Both the position numbers and the translations under genes were made by a program. Below the pieces are notes generated by a model. The model was given only the letters and a program-made list of their open reading frames with translations. It made no database searches and had not been told where the DNA came from. A DNA stretch of 64,000 bases from JACMMS01 sp043758775 (lineage in GTDB: Bacteria; Pseudomonadota; Gammaproteobacteria; Burkholderiales; Methylophilaceae), in NCBI GenBank assembly GCA_043758775.1, contig JAYVMU010000040.1:1-64000 (forward strand), given 5' to 3'. Below are positions 55,996 through 64,000 of the stretch, one piece after another; position 1 is the first letter of the stretch; each line of letters opens with the position of its first letter.

Positions 55996-56259
55996 ATGGC
56001 AAATACCGCACAAGCTCGCAAACGCGCTCGTCAATCAGTTAAAGTAAATGCACACAACTCTGCATTACGTTCAACATTGCGCACAGCAATCAAAAAAGTG
56101 ATTAAAGCTGTAGAAGCTGGCGACAAAGCAGCGGCAACAGCCTCTTACATTGCAAACGTAAGCATTATTGACCGCATTGCAGATAAAAAAATTATTCATA
56201 AAAATAAAGCAGCACGTCATAAAAGCCGCTTAAATGCTGCAATTAAGGCAATGAAATAA
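55996..56259 (+). CDS. rpsT: 30S ribosomal protein S20
   Basis: Small basic protein bound to 16S rRNA. The family sequence ANTAQARKRARQSVK at the N-terminus and HKNKAARHKSRLN at the C-terminus is unmistakable. 87 residues. It stands alone, divergent from murJ-ribF-ileS-lspA (the E. coli order), with its own promoter and a strong terminator. Confidence 0.98.
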   Translation: MANTAQARKRARQSVKVNAHNSALRSTLRTAIKKVIKAVEAGDKAAATASYIANVSIIDRIADKKIIHKNKAARHKSRLNAAIKAMK

Positions 56260-56299
56260 ATAAAACAAGAGACATTTAGCTATTTATTAGTTAAACGTC

Positions 56300-56335
56300 A
56301 ATAAAAAAGCCGAACAGATGTTCGGCTTTTTTATT
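56300..56335. terminator. Bidirectional terminator between rpsT and purK
   Basis: Near-perfect hairpin with 17-bp arms (56300-56316 and 56319-56335), a GCCGAACA / TGTTCGGC core and A6/T6 tracts on either side. It can end rpsT transcription on the plus strand and purK on the minus strand. Confidence 0.92.
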
Positions 56336-56352
56336 GTTACCTATTCTGCTAT

Positions 56353-57513
56353 TTATTTCTCACCTATACCCAGCTCACTTCTAATATTCAAAGCAGCTTT
56401 GATTAACACCTCTTTATCCTCACCTATCAGTGTGAAGTGGCCCATTTTTCGTCCTGCACGCGCTTGATGCTTACGATACGAGTGCATTTTCAGTCCAGGA
56501 TTAGTGAGCGCAGAATCCCATGCTGGTTCAACATTATTCTGCCAGATATCACCCAATAGATTGACCATCACCGCATTGCTATGCAAACGTGCATCGCCAA
56601 GCGGCAAGCCCGCCATGATGCGCACTTGCTGTTCAAATTGATTTGTGACACAGGCGTCTATGGTGTAATGGCCCGAGTTATGTGGGCGCGGCGCGATCTC
56701 ATTCACCAACAACGCCCCATTACATACAAAGAACTCCACACCCAACACACCGACATAATTAAGTTTCTCTGCTAATGTTGCAGCGAGCTGCTGCGCTTGC
56801 TGGTTAATGGCTTGACCACTGTTCGTGACTGATCGCGCAGGTACAGTCGTCATATCCAAAATGCCGTTTAAATGACTATTTTCAGCGGTAGGGAAAGCGG
56901 CAATGTTGCCAGCGACATCGCGTGCCAACACCACTGACACTTCATAATCCAGATCGAGCATTTTTTCTAAAACGCATTCTTCACCACCAAATTGGATAAA
57001 GGCTTGTTGCGCTTCTAGATTATTTTTAACGCGCGCTTGGCCTTTGCCATCGTAGCCAAAACGAGCCACTTTAAGAATGGCCGGATAAATATCTGAACTA
57101 TCGTGTGGCAAATCTTCAACACTATCAATCACGACAAAAGGCGCTACGGGTAAACCTGCACCGCGGAGAAAATTCTTTTCACTCACGCGATGCTGCGCAA
57201 TCGCCACACTTGCCGCAGATGGACGCACAGTAACAGTTTCAGCTAAAGTTTTCAGCGAAGCGGCCGGCACATTTTCAAATTCAGTACTAATAGCCTGACA
57301 AGTGCTAGCCAGTGTATTAAGTGCATTAGCATCATCAAACGCGGCACATAAATGCACATCGGCTATTTTGCCAGCGGGGCTATTTTTATCAGGGTCTAAT
57401 ACTGTGACTTTATAACCCATTTCATGAGCGGCTATCACAAAGAAACGACCTAATTGACCACCACCCAACATACCAAGCATAGCAGGCGGCAAAATGACTT
57501 TTTCTTGATTCAT
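56353..57513 (-). CDS. purK: N5-carboxyaminoimidazole ribonucleotide synthase
   Basis: ATP-grasp enzyme carboxylating AIR in purine synthesis, working with PurE. N-terminal MLGGGQLGRF, ATP-grasp core around KVARFGYDGKGQ and EKMLDLDYEVSV, and the metal site NEIAPRPHNSGH. 386 residues. Lies 44 bases after purE on the same strand. Confidence 0.96.
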   Translation of the reverse strand: MNQEKVILPPAMLGMLGGGQLGRFFVIAAHEMGYKVTVLDPDKNSPAGKIADVHLCAAFDDANALNTLASTCQAISTEFENVPAASLKTLAETVTVRPSAASVAIAQHRVSEKNFLRGAGLPVAPFVVIDSVEDLPHDSSDIYPAILKVARFGYDGKGQARVKNNLEAQQAFIQFGGEECVLEKMLDLDYEVSVVLARDVAGNIAAFPTAENSHLNGILDMTTVPARSVTNSGQAINQQAQQLAATLAEKLNYVGVLGVEFFVCNGALLVNEIAPRPHNSGHYTIDACVTNQFEQQVRIMAGLPLGDARLHSNAVMVNLLGDIWQNNVEPAWDSALTNPGLKMHSYRKHQARAGRKMGHFTLIGEDKEVLIKAALNIRSELGIGEK

Positions 57514-57557
57514 TCTTTAATCTTTATTGATTTTTAATCCGAGTATTTTTTACACGA

Positions 57558-58076
57558 TTACTGACTGATTGGCAAATCAGTCAGTTGCATTGCATGTACT
57601 TTTTCCGCTTGTTTCAAGCGAAAATCAGCCAATTTGACGGCCAAACCAACATCATGATTGGCTAATATAGAAACTGCAAATAAGCCTGCATTGGCCGCAC
57701 CCGCTTCGCCAATGGCAAAAGTTGCCACAGGAATACCTTTAGGCATTTGCACAATAGAGAGTAATGAGTCCTGACCTTGCAAATGCTTAGATGGCACGGG
57801 CACGCCGAGTACTGGCAATATGGTTTTAGCGGCGACCATGCCAGGCAAATGAGCAGCACCACCAGCACCAGCAATAATGACCTGATAGCCATTTTTAGCT
57901 GCATTTTCGGCGAAGTTAAACATTAAATCCGGTGTACGATGCGCTGAAACCACTTTAGCTTCGTAAGCTACACCAAAATCTGCCAACATTTGTGCGGCTG
58001 CTTTCATAATCGGCCAGTCACTATCTGAGCCCATAATAATGGCAACTAAAGGTTTACTCATTGATTGTTTTTCCAT
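57558..58076 (-). CDS. purE: N5-carboxyaminoimidazole ribonucleotide mutase
   Basis: Moves the carboxyl from N5 to C4 of CAIR. Class I PurE: IIMGSDSDWPIM, SAHRTPDLMF with the active-site His, and GAGGAAHLPGM. The ATG at 58076 is chosen (172 residues) because a strong AAGGAAG site lies five bases before it. The frame also opens at a GTG at 58082. Followed by purK. Confidence 0.95.
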   Translation of the reverse strand: MEKQSMSKPLVAIIMGSDSDWPIMKAAAQMLADFGVAYEAKVVSAHRTPDLMFNFAENAAKNGYQVIIAGAGGAAHLPGMVAAKTILPVLGVPVPSKHLQGQDSLLSIVQMPKGIPVATFAIGEAGAANAGLFAVSILANHDVGLAVKLADFRLKQAEKVHAMQLTDLPISQ

Positions 58077-58099
58077 TCCCACTTCCTTAGAATTGGCAC

Positions 58100-58128
58100 T
58101 TAATAACTGTTAAATGGTTAGTTATTAA
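58100..58128 (-). terminator. AT-rich hairpin between proB and purE
   Basis: 9-bp inverted repeat TTAATAACT / AGTTATTAA (58100-58108 and 58120-58128) with an 11-base loop just after the proB stop. AT-only stem, so weak. Possibly a terminator after proB. Confidence 0.35.
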
Positions 58129-58135
58129 AGAATAA

Positions 58136-59254
58136 TTAAATAAGTATTAAATTATCTCGATGAATAAGTGAAGCCTCATCGACATAGCCCAATATCTTCT
58201 CTATCTCGCTACTCGGTTTTTTCAAAATACGCGCTGTTTCAGCGGAACTGTAATTTACTAAGCCACGGGCAACTTCAGCACCATTTTCATCGCAACACGC
58301 AACCAATTCGCCACGTTCAAAATGACCCTCTACAGCCGTTACACCAATTGGTAATAAACTTTTACCATCCAGTTTTAGTACCTTTACCGCGCCATTATCT
58401 AAAGTCAATTTGCCACGTAACTGTAGATGGTCAGCCAGCCATTGCTTGCGTGCTGCTGTTTTCATTTGTGTAGCTTGCAAGTGCGTACCAATCAACTCGC
58501 CCTGTACTAAGCGCACCAATACATTGGCCTCACGACCTGATGCAATCACGGTGTGTGCACCACTGCGTGAGGCCCGCTTTGCCGCTAATATTTTGGTTAA
58601 CATACCACCAGTACCAACACTACTACCTGCTCCACCTGCCATAGTTTCCAGCTCTGGCGTGCCTGCAATTGCATGCTGAATAAATTGAGCGCTTTTGTCT
58701 TTACGTGGATCAGCTGAATACAAGCCATGCTGATCAGTTAAAATCACTAAAGTATCTGCTTCAATTAAATTAGCCACTAAAGAAGCCAAAGTATCATTAT
58801 CGCCGAATTTAATTTCATCGGTGACAACTGTATCATTCTCGTTAATAATCGGAATTACTTTGAGGTCTAATAATGTACGCAATGTACTGCGTGCGTTGAG
58901 ATAACGCTTTCTATCAGCCAAATCATCATGCGTGAGCAATACTTGTGCGGTATGTAAGCCATGCTGCGTAAAACAAGTCTCGTACATTTGTACCAAACCC
59001 ATTTGACCGACAGCCGCCGCAGCCTGCAGTTCATTTACGGCTGTTGGACGTTTTTTCCAGCCCAATCGCTGCATGCCCTCAGCCACAGCACCACTAGAAA
59101 CCAACACTACCTGCTTGCCATTCTTCACAAGCTGAGCAATTTGTCCCGCCCAGGCCGCAATAGCAGCCTGGTCTAAACCCTCACCATTATTGGTGACTAG
59201 GCTAGAACCCACTTTAACTACCAGTGTTTTAGCACCACCCAGAAGAGATGTCAT
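58136..59254 (-). CDS. proB: Glutamate 5-kinase
   Basis: First step of proline synthesis. Amino-acid kinase domain (LVVKVGSSLVTN, GAVAEGMQRLG, EIKFGDNDTLASLVANL, GTGGMLTK) and a C-terminal PUA domain (about 280-360). The ATG at 59254 gives 372 residues. The longer frame to 59326 overlaps obgE and is not family-like. It lies 10 bases after obgE. The order obgE-proB is common in betaproteobacteria. Confidence 0.95.
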   Translation of the reverse strand: MTSLLGGAKTLVVKVGSSLVTNNGEGLDQAAIAAWAGQIAQLVKNGKQVVLVSSGAVAEGMQRLGWKKRPTAVNELQAAAAVGQMGLVQMYETCFTQHGLHTAQVLLTHDDLADRKRYLNARSTLRTLLDLKVIPIINENDTVVTDEIKFGDNDTLASLVANLIEADTLVILTDQHGLYSADPRKDKSAQFIQHAIAGTPELETMAGGAGSSVGTGGMLTKILAAKRASRSGAHTVIASGREANVLVRLVQGELIGTHLQATQMKTAARKQWLADHLQLRGKLTLDNGAVKVLKLDGKSLLPIGVTAVEGHFERGELVACCDENGAEVARGLVNYSSAETARILKKPSSEIEKILGYVDEASLIHRDNLILI

Positions 59255-59264
59255 TGCAGCTTCT

Positions 59265-60419
59265 TTACTCGTTTTTAGCTTGTTCAGCTGCCGATTTTCT
59301 AGCTTCCGCCTGCTCCAGCTTGGCATTGTGCGCCTCTACCCTTAATTGCTTAGCGATGATTGCCTGAGCTTTTTGCGCTTCTTGTTCAGCCGCTTCACGC
59401 TCTTGATACTCACGTCTGACTTCTTCCAAATATTCCATCATGGCGTAAGTCAGCTCTTTACAACCCATGCCGCTGATAGCAGAAATAGAGAACACACGAC
59501 CTTTCCAGCCGTAATCTTTGACGAATTTCTTAATCGTTTCTGCGCTGTCTTGCAGCATATCGATTTTATTTAGCACTAGCCAACGCGGCTTGTTATAAAG
59601 CTCTTCATCATACTTACGCAACTCTTCAACAATCGCTTGCGCCTCACGCACTGGGTCGACAGCCTCATCAAACGGCGCGATATCCACCAAATGCAATAAT
59701 AGGTTAGTACGTGCCAGATGACGTAAGAACTGATGGCCCAAGCCCGCGCCTTCAGCTGCGCCTTCGATAATGCCAGGGATATCGGCGATGACAAAACTGC
59801 GGTTAGCATCAACACGCACTACACCTAAATTAGGGTGCAAAGTCGTAAACGGATAATCCGCCACTTTTGGTTTTGCCGCAGAAACTGAACGGATAAACGT
59901 TGACTTCCCTGCGTTAGGCATACCCAACAAACCAACATCCGCCAATACTTTAAGCTCTAAATATAGCTCAAACTCTTCACCAGGTTCGCCTTTGGTACAG
60001 GTGCGTGGTGCACGGTTCATACTCGATTTAAAATGCACATTACCCAGGCCGCCATTGCCGCCTTTAGCCATTTGCGCACGTTGCCCATGCTCGTTTAAAT
60101 CGACCAGCAATTGTCCAGAGGCTTTATCTGAAATCACGGTACCTACAGGCACCCGCAAAATCATATCTTCACCTTTTGCTCCATAGCATTCTGCACTACG
60201 ACCATTTTCGCCACGCTGTCCACGAAATACACGCACATAGCGAAAATCCACTAACGTGTTGATATTGCGGTCGGCTTCAATATAGATAGACGCACCTCGA
60301 CCACCGTCCCCGCCACTGGGGCCGCCCATAGGCTCGTATTTTTCGCGACGGAAAGTTGCAACGCCGTTACCACCGTCACCCGCATAGAGCTTGATTGTTG
60401 CTTCGTCTATAAATTTCAT
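59265..60419 (-). CDS. obgE: GTPase ObgE/CgtA
   Basis: Large-subunit assembly and stress GTPase. Gly-rich OBG fold (about 1-158) with GGDGGRGASI, then the G-domain: G1 GMPNAGKST, G2/G3 including DIPGIIEGA, and G4 NKID. A Glu/Ala-rich charged tail (about 340-384) follows. 384 residues. Behind rplU-rpmA, partly separated by a terminator-like hairpin. Confidence 0.97.
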   Translation of the reverse strand: MKFIDEATIKLYAGDGGNGVATFRREKYEPMGGPSGGDGGRGASIYIEADRNINTLVDFRYVRVFRGQRGENGRSAECYGAKGEDMILRVPVGTVISDKASGQLLVDLNEHGQRAQMAKGGNGGLGNVHFKSSMNRAPRTCTKGEPGEEFELYLELKVLADVGLLGMPNAGKSTFIRSVSAAKPKVADYPFTTLHPNLGVVRVDANRSFVIADIPGIIEGAAEGAGLGHQFLRHLARTNLLLHLVDIAPFDEAVDPVREAQAIVEELRKYDEELYNKPRWLVLNKIDMLQDSAETIKKFVKDYGWKGRVFSISAISGMGCKELTYAMMEYLEEVRREYQEREAAEQEAQKAQAIIAKQLRVEAHNAKLEQAEARKSAAEQAKNE

Positions 60420-60439
60420 AATTGCAGTTTACCAAATAA

Positions 60440-60468
60440 AAAAGCCCTACCGAATAGATAGGGCTTTT
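60440..60468 (-). terminator. Rho-independent terminator/attenuator between rpmA and obgE
   Basis: Stem AAAAGCCCTA / TAGGGCTTTT (60440-60449 and 60459-60468) with a 9-base loop. On the minus strand the stem is followed by a T-rich run. It lies 15 bases after the rpmA stop and would reduce read-through from the ribosomal genes into obgE-proB. Confidence 0.85.
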
Positions 60469-60483
60469 ATTATGCATTAAATT

Positions 60484-60741
60484 TTATACTGGAACGATAT
60501 TAACCAGTTGGCGTTTTAACGCGCCTTTAATGCAAAATGTTACTTTGCCATCAGCCTTAGCATATAGTGTGTGATCTTTGCCCATACCGACGTTGTCACC
60601 AGCGTGCATTTTTGTACCGCGTTGACGCACGATAATGCTGCCTGCTGTAACAATTTGCTCGCCAAAGGCTTTAACGCCTAATCGTTGGGAATGTGAATCG
60701 CGGCCGTTACGTGAACTACCGCCTGCTTTTTTGTGTGCCAT
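60484..60741 (-). CDS. rpmA: 50S ribosomal protein L27
   Basis: L27 acts near the peptidyl-transferase centre. N-terminus AHKKAGGSSRNGRDS and the RQRGTKMHAGDNVGMG segment are diagnostic. 85 residues. No N-terminal cleavage extension of the Firmicutes kind. Second gene of rplU-rpmA. Confidence 0.98.
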   Translation of the reverse strand: MAHKKAGGSSRNGRDSHSQRLGVKAFGEQIVTAGSIIVRQRGTKMHAGDNVGMGKDHTLYAKADGKVTFCIKGALKRQLVNIVPV

Positions 60742-60804
60742 GTTTAATCCTTTATATTAACTAATTTGAATTAGTTAGCTCAATTATTTAGCTGCGTTGC
60801 AAGT

Positions 60805-61116
60805 TTATGCTGCAATATCGCCAATTTGAATTTCGGTATAGCTTTGACGATGACCTTGCGTCTTACGGTAATGCTTACGACGACGGAATTTAAAAATCAT
60901 CACTTTATCGCCACGGCCGTGTGAAAGCACGGTTGCTTGAATGCTCGCACCTTTAACAATCGGTGAACCAATGGTTACTTTGTCGCCATCAGCCAACATC
61001 AAGATCTGGTCCAGTGTAACGTTGCTACCAACGTCACCCACTAGTTTTTCAACTTTGATTTTTTCGCCAGCTACTACGCGGTATTGTTTACCGCCTGTTT
61101 TAATTACTGCATACAT
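60805..61116 (-). CDS. rplU: 50S ribosomal protein L21
   Basis: 103 residues from the ATG at 61116, which has an AGAGG site and starts MYAVIKTGGKQYRV as in the family. The longer frame to 61140 is not used. The C-terminal signature FKFRRRKHYRKTQGHRQ is present. First gene of the unit with a strong promoter. Confidence 0.98.
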   Translation of the reverse strand: MYAVIKTGGKQYRVVAGEKIKVEKLVGDVGSNVTLDQILMLADGDKVTIGSPIVKGASIQATVLSHGRGDKVMIFKFRRRKHYRKTQGHRQSYTEIQIGDIAA

Positions 61117-61156
61117 GATATTGCCTCTTAGCACACACATTCATAAAGAATCGCGC

Positions 61157-61185
61157 ATTATACGTAAACTATCGAGGTTAAGCAA
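61157..61185 (-). promoter_or_regulatory. Predicted sigma-70 promoter of rplU-rpmA
   Basis: On the minus strand -35 TTGCTT (61180-61185), 17-base spacer and perfect -10 TATAAT (61157-61162), about 40 bases before the rplU ATG. A second isolated TATAAT occurs further upstream without a good -35. Confidence 0.82.
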
Positions 61186-61346
61186 CCAGCATGCGTAAAT
61201 TACAATGATGAAATTGCATAAAGTTTAAATTGCCAAACAAACGGGCAATTAATGGTCTGTATTATAACAAAAAGAGGCTTGGATAAATTAAGATGATATG
61301 GGCTATATTGCCCAATAAATGTCGCCGACTTAAACATGATGCATTT

Positions 61347-61376
61347 TTGTTATATCAGGCAGACCTTTGTTATACT
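61347..61376 (+). promoter_or_regulatory. Predicted promoter of pssA
   Basis: -35 TTGTTA (61347-61352), 18-base spacer and -10 TATACT (61371-61376), 36 bases before the pssA ATG. Reasonable match, moderate certainty. Confidence 0.55.
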
Positions 61377-61411
61377 AAACATAAGTGAGTTAACTAAGAA
61401 CTATCCAAATC

Positions 61412-62206
61412 ATGGAAGAAAAAACGCCTCGTATACGCAGTGACAAGCCTAGCGGATTAGCTGAACGTGGCATTTACCTGCTACCCAACTTATTTACTTC
61501 TGCCGCATTGTTTGCTGGCTTCTTTGCCATAGTACAGGCCATGAATAGTAATTTTGAGCAATCTGCAGTGGCCATTTTTATTGCGATGGTAATGGATGGT
61601 TTGGATGGACGCGTAGCGCGCATGACCAACACGCAAAGCGCGTTCGGGGCGGAATACGATAGCCTATCTGACATGGTTTCATTTGGCGTAGCACCTGCAT
61701 TGATACTCTATGTATGGGCTTTAAAGCCTTTAGGTAAGTTAGGCTGGATAGCCGCTTTTATTTATTGTGCTTGTGCGGCATTACGTTTAGCCAGGTTTAA
61801 TACTAAATTAGATGATGAGCATGCAGACAAACGTTATTTCCAAGGCCTACCTAGTCCAGCCGCTGCGGCTTTATTGGCTGGCTTCGTTTGGGTTTCGTAT
61901 GAGTATGGCATTAGCGGTAAAGAGATTTTTTTCGGTGAAGTGCAAATGAAATGGATTGCCTGGTGCATTACTGTTTTTGCCGGCGGCTCCATGGTAAGTG
62001 ATCTGCGCTACTTTAGTGGCAAGGATTTCAACTTAAAACAAAGCGTTCCGTTTATTGTAATCCTGGGCATTATGCTGGCCTTTGTTTTGATTTCGTACAG
62101 CCCTCCAGAAGTGTTGTTTTTTGTGATGGTTATTTACGCATTATCAGGTTATGTGAGCTGGATTAGGCAGTTTTTTAAACGCCACAAACAAAACTCATCA
62201 AGCTAA
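61412..62206 (+). CDS. pssA: CDP-diacylglycerol-serine O-phosphatidyltransferase
   Basis: Makes phosphatidylserine, precursor of phosphatidylethanolamine. Type II PssA (integral membrane), with the CDP-alcohol phosphotransferase signature read as DGLDGRVAR...SAFGAEYDSLSD and several hydrophobic helices. 264 residues. A long leader region and leuA follow; the pssA-leuA order is seen in several betaproteobacteria. Confidence 0.95.
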   Translation: MEEKTPRIRSDKPSGLAERGIYLLPNLFTSAALFAGFFAIVQAMNSNFEQSAVAIFIAMVMDGLDGRVARMTNTQSAFGAEYDSLSDMVSFGVAPALILYVWALKPLGKLGWIAAFIYCACAALRLARFNTKLDDEHADKRYFQGLPSPAAAALLAGFVWVSYEYGISGKEIFFGEVQMKWIAWCITVFAGGSMVSDLRYFSGKDFNLKQSVPFIVILGIMLAFVLISYSPPEVLFFVMVIYALSGYVSWIRQFFKRHKQNSSS

Positions 62207-62266
62207 TTAGCAATTCAAATCGCTAAACACTTGAAAAGTCACTAAAAAACTACTACATTAATACTT

Positions 62267-62389
62267 ATGAGTTACTCATTCTATTTAAGCAGTTCTTTAT
62301 TTGCGCTTTTGCTATTAGCAAGCTCCTTGCTATTGACTAGCGCTGCGCATGCGCGCGCCCGTTTGCTACATGCAAATCTGCTGCGCTAG
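62267..62389 (+). CDS. Putative leu leader peptide
   Basis: 40 residues, of which 13 are Leu, in blocks of 4, 3, 2 and 2 consecutive codons (CTT-TTG-CTA-TTA, TTG-CTA-TTG, TTG-CTA, CTG-CTG, the last just before Arg and the TAG). It starts with MSYSFYLSSS. No good Shine-Dalgarno is visible, and the middle could also read as a hydrophobic signal segment, so this may be a small secreted peptide. Location in front of leuA and the hairpins that follow favour a leader peptide. Confidence 0.45.
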   Translation: MSYSFYLSSSLFALLLLASSLLLTSAAHARARLLHANLLR

Positions 62390-62428
62390 CGCGCACACTA
62401 AATCCCACACCCCCAAAGTATTTTAGTG

Positions 62429-62455
62429 CTCGCTGTCGTTATTTAAGTCAGCGAG
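62429..62455 (+). terminator. Candidate attenuator hairpin before leuA
   Basis: 7-bp GC-rich stem CTCGCTG / CAGCGAG (62429-62435 and 62449-62455) with a 13-base loop, followed by TTGAATTATTG. The T-tract is imperfect, so termination strength is uncertain. Confidence 0.4.
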
Positions 62456-62532
62456 TTGAATTATTGTAAGTAAAAACATTGCACAGAAAATAATCGAATC
62501 AATCTTGCAATATTTTAGCGAATGGAAAAAAA

Positions 62533-64000
62533 ATGAAAGAGCAAATTATAATTTTTGATACCACCTTGCGCGATGGTGAACAAAGCCCGGGCGCAGCAAT
62601 GACTAAGGAAGAAAAAATCCGTATTGCACGCCAACTTGAGAAATTGGGCGTCAATGTCATCGAAGCAGGTTTTGCTGCGGCTAGCCCAGGTGATTTTGAT
62701 GCGATTCACGAAATCGCAAAAATCATTAAGAACTCAACCGTATGCTCACTTGCCCGCGCTAGTGAAAACGATGTACGACGTGCAGGTGAGGCTATTACAC
62801 CAGCAGCACATAAACGTATTCATACGTTTATTGCAACCAGCAAGATTCATATGGAAAACAAACTCCGCATGACAGAAGACCAAGTAGTAGAACGCGCTGT
62901 GCAGGCCGTCAAATGGGCTTTGGAATATACAGATGACGTAGAGTTTTCAGCGGAAGATGCTGTGCGTTCTGACATGGATTTCTTAATTCGCGTATTTGAT
63001 GCGGTGATTAAAGCCGGTGCTAAGACTATCAACGTGCCAGATACTGTTGGTTATTCCATCCCCGCACTCTGGAGTGCTACCATGCAGGAGTTGATTGCGC
63101 GCGTACCTAACTCGCATAGCGTTGTGTGGTCTACACACTGCCATAACGACTTGGGCATGGCAGTTGCAAATTCTTTAGCGGCTGTGATGGGTGGCGCCCG
63201 TCAAGTAGAGTGTACGATTAACGGCTTGGGCGAACGCGCAGGCAATGCCAGTCTTGAAGAAATCGTGATGGCGATTAAAACCCGCAGTGACATTTTCAAT
63301 TTGGAAACGCGAATTGATACCACGCAAATTGTCCCCACCAGCAAGTTGGTATCGACCATTACCGGCTACCCCGTACAGCCGAACAAGGCCATTGTAGGCG
63401 CCAATGCGTTTGCCCATGAATCTGGCATTCACCAAGATGGTGTATTAAAACATCGCGAAACCTATGAAATCATGCGCGCGGAAGACGTAGGCTGGAATAC
63501 CAATAAATTAACTTTGGGCAAACTATCTGGTCGCAATGCCTTTAGAACGCGCTTAAAAGAGTTGGGTATTGAGTTATCAAGCGAAGATTTGCTTAATGCT
63601 GCTTTTGCACGATTTAAAACATTGGCAGATAAAAAATCAGAAATTTTTGATGAAGATTTACAAGCACTTGTTAGTGATGAGTTTATTTCTGAAGCCAGCG
63701 AGTACTATAAGCTTGTGTATTTGCAAGTCACTTCACAAACGGGTGAAATACCACATGCTTTAATCACCTTGTCTGAGAATGGCATTGAGAAAAATGCGGA
63801 ATCTGACGGCGGCGGCCCTGTTGATGCTACATTTAAAGCCATTGAAAACATGGCGCAAAGTGGCGCAGAGTTGCAACTTTATTCTGTGAATAACATTACC
63901 AGCGGTACGGATGCTCAAGGTGAAGTCACCGTGCGCCTTTCTAAAGGTGATCGCATTGTCAATGGTCAAGGTGCAGATACGGATATTGTCATTGCTTCGG
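62533..64000 (+). CDS. leuA: 2-isopropylmalate synthase (3' end beyond window)
   Basis: First committed step of leucine synthesis, condensing acetyl-CoA with 2-oxoisovalerate. Start ATG at 62533 (MKEQIIIFDTTLRDGEQSPG). The first catalytic Arg/Asp segment TLRDGEQSPGAA, the metal-binding HCHNDLGMAVANS and GLGERAGNASLEE are visible, and a regulatory LeuA dimer domain begins around residue 390. About 489 codons are present without a stop, so only some 20-25 are missing at the right edge. Likely feedback-inhibited by leucine and preceded by a possible attenuator. Confidence 0.96.
   Translation, partial: MKEQIIIFDTTLRDGEQSPGAAMTKEEKIRIARQLEKLGVNVIEAGFAAASPGDFDAIHEIAKIIKNSTVCSLARASENDVRRAGEAITPAAHKRIHTFIATSKIHMENKLRMTEDQVVERAVQAVKWALEYTDDVEFSAEDAVRSDMDFLIRVFDAVIKAGAKTINVPDTVGYSIPALWSATMQELIARVPNSHSVVWSTHCHNDLGMAVANSLAAVMGGARQVECTINGLGERAGNASLEEIVMAIKTRSDIFNLETRIDTTQIVPTSKLVSTITGYPVQPNKAIVGANAFAHESGIHQDGVLKHRETYEIMRAEDVGWNTNKLTLGKLSGRNAFRTRLKELGIELSSEDLLNAAFARFKTLADKKSEIFDEDLQALVSDEFISEASEYYKLVYLQVTSQTGEIPHALITLSENGIEKNAESDGGGPVDATFKAIENMAQSGAELQLYSVNNITSGTDAQGEVTVRLSKGDRIVNGQGADTDIVIAS

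Larger units (their letters stand above)
62207..62532 (+). other. Leader region between pssA and leuA
   Basis: 326 bases with no ordinary gene. It holds a 40-codon leucine-rich ORF (62267-62389), a GC-rich dyad (62350-62356 / 62389-62395, TGCGCGC / GCGCGCA) spanning the end of that ORF, and a second hairpin (62429-62435 / 62449-62455, CTCGCTG / CAGCGAG) followed by a T-rich stretch. The layout resembles a ribosome-mediated attenuator for leuA. Confidence 0.5.

Noticed and set aside
1..64000. CRISPR arrays, insertion sequences, prophage, tRNA or rRNA genes
   Set aside because: No regularly spaced repeats, transposase or integrase genes, or tRNA-like cloverleaf sequences were noticed. A tRNA search program would be the proper test for small RNA genes.

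Overview
The window is a gene-dense piece of a Gram-negative chromosome of moderate G+C content. The protein sequences and several gene neighbourhoods point to a betaproteobacterium, most likely of the Methylophilaceae (Methylotenera/Methylophilus type). The neighbourhoods are lptD-surA-pdxA-ksgA next to amgK-murU, yibN-grxC-secB-gpsA with trmL, gpmI-envC, murJ-ribF-ileS-lspA facing rpsT, and rplU-rpmA-obgE. The taxonomic placement is inference from overall character, not a search result. No rRNA or tRNA gene, insertion sequence, prophage or CRISPR array was seen.

Layout. 0.3-3.3 kb holds pilB and pilC of the type IV pilus. 3.3-9.6 kb, on the minus strand, runs amgK-murU-pepP-ubiH-(second UbiH-family hydroxylase)-dsbC, covering cell-wall sugar recycling, ubiquinone hydroxylation and disulfide isomerisation. 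9.7-15.5 kb, plus strand, is the outer-membrane biogenesis cluster lptD-surA-pdxA-ksgA. A PEP-CTERM protein and adk follow, then a frameshifted unknown gene. 17.9-24.3 kb carries leuS-lptE-holA, a broken TfoX-domain gene, proA and nadD. 24.3-28.9 kb is a complete bioB-F-H-C-D block without bioA. 29-33 kb has comF and trmL facing gpsA-SH3 protein-secB-grxC-rhodanese. 33.2-36.1 kb is gpmI-envC. 36.2-38.5 kb has three small lipoproteins, YjbQ and an HExxH protein. 38.6-41.2 kb is clpB with a good sigma-32 promoter.

41.3-45.5 kb is the main accessory region: a BNR-repeat secreted protein, a TonB-dependent receptor with three separate lesions, and a DUF2946 protein. It looks like a metal (probably copper) handling locus whose receptor has decayed. 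45.5-48.2 kb encodes a cytochrome bd oxidase of the cyanide-insensitive type, with a 43-residue DUF2474-like third subunit. 48.3-64 kb is housekeeping again: DUF808 protein, msrB, lspA, ileS, ribF, murJ, rpsT, purK, purE, proB, obgE, rpmA, rplU and pssA. It ends in leuA, which runs off the window and is preceded by a leucine-rich leader ORF with hairpins that resembles an attenuator.

Three loci (17.1, 22.0 and 42.6-44.9 kb) carry disabling lesions. The first two are single extra A bases, so read-level checking is needed to separate real decay from assembly error. The third combines two frameshifts with an in-frame TAG, which looks like real decay.
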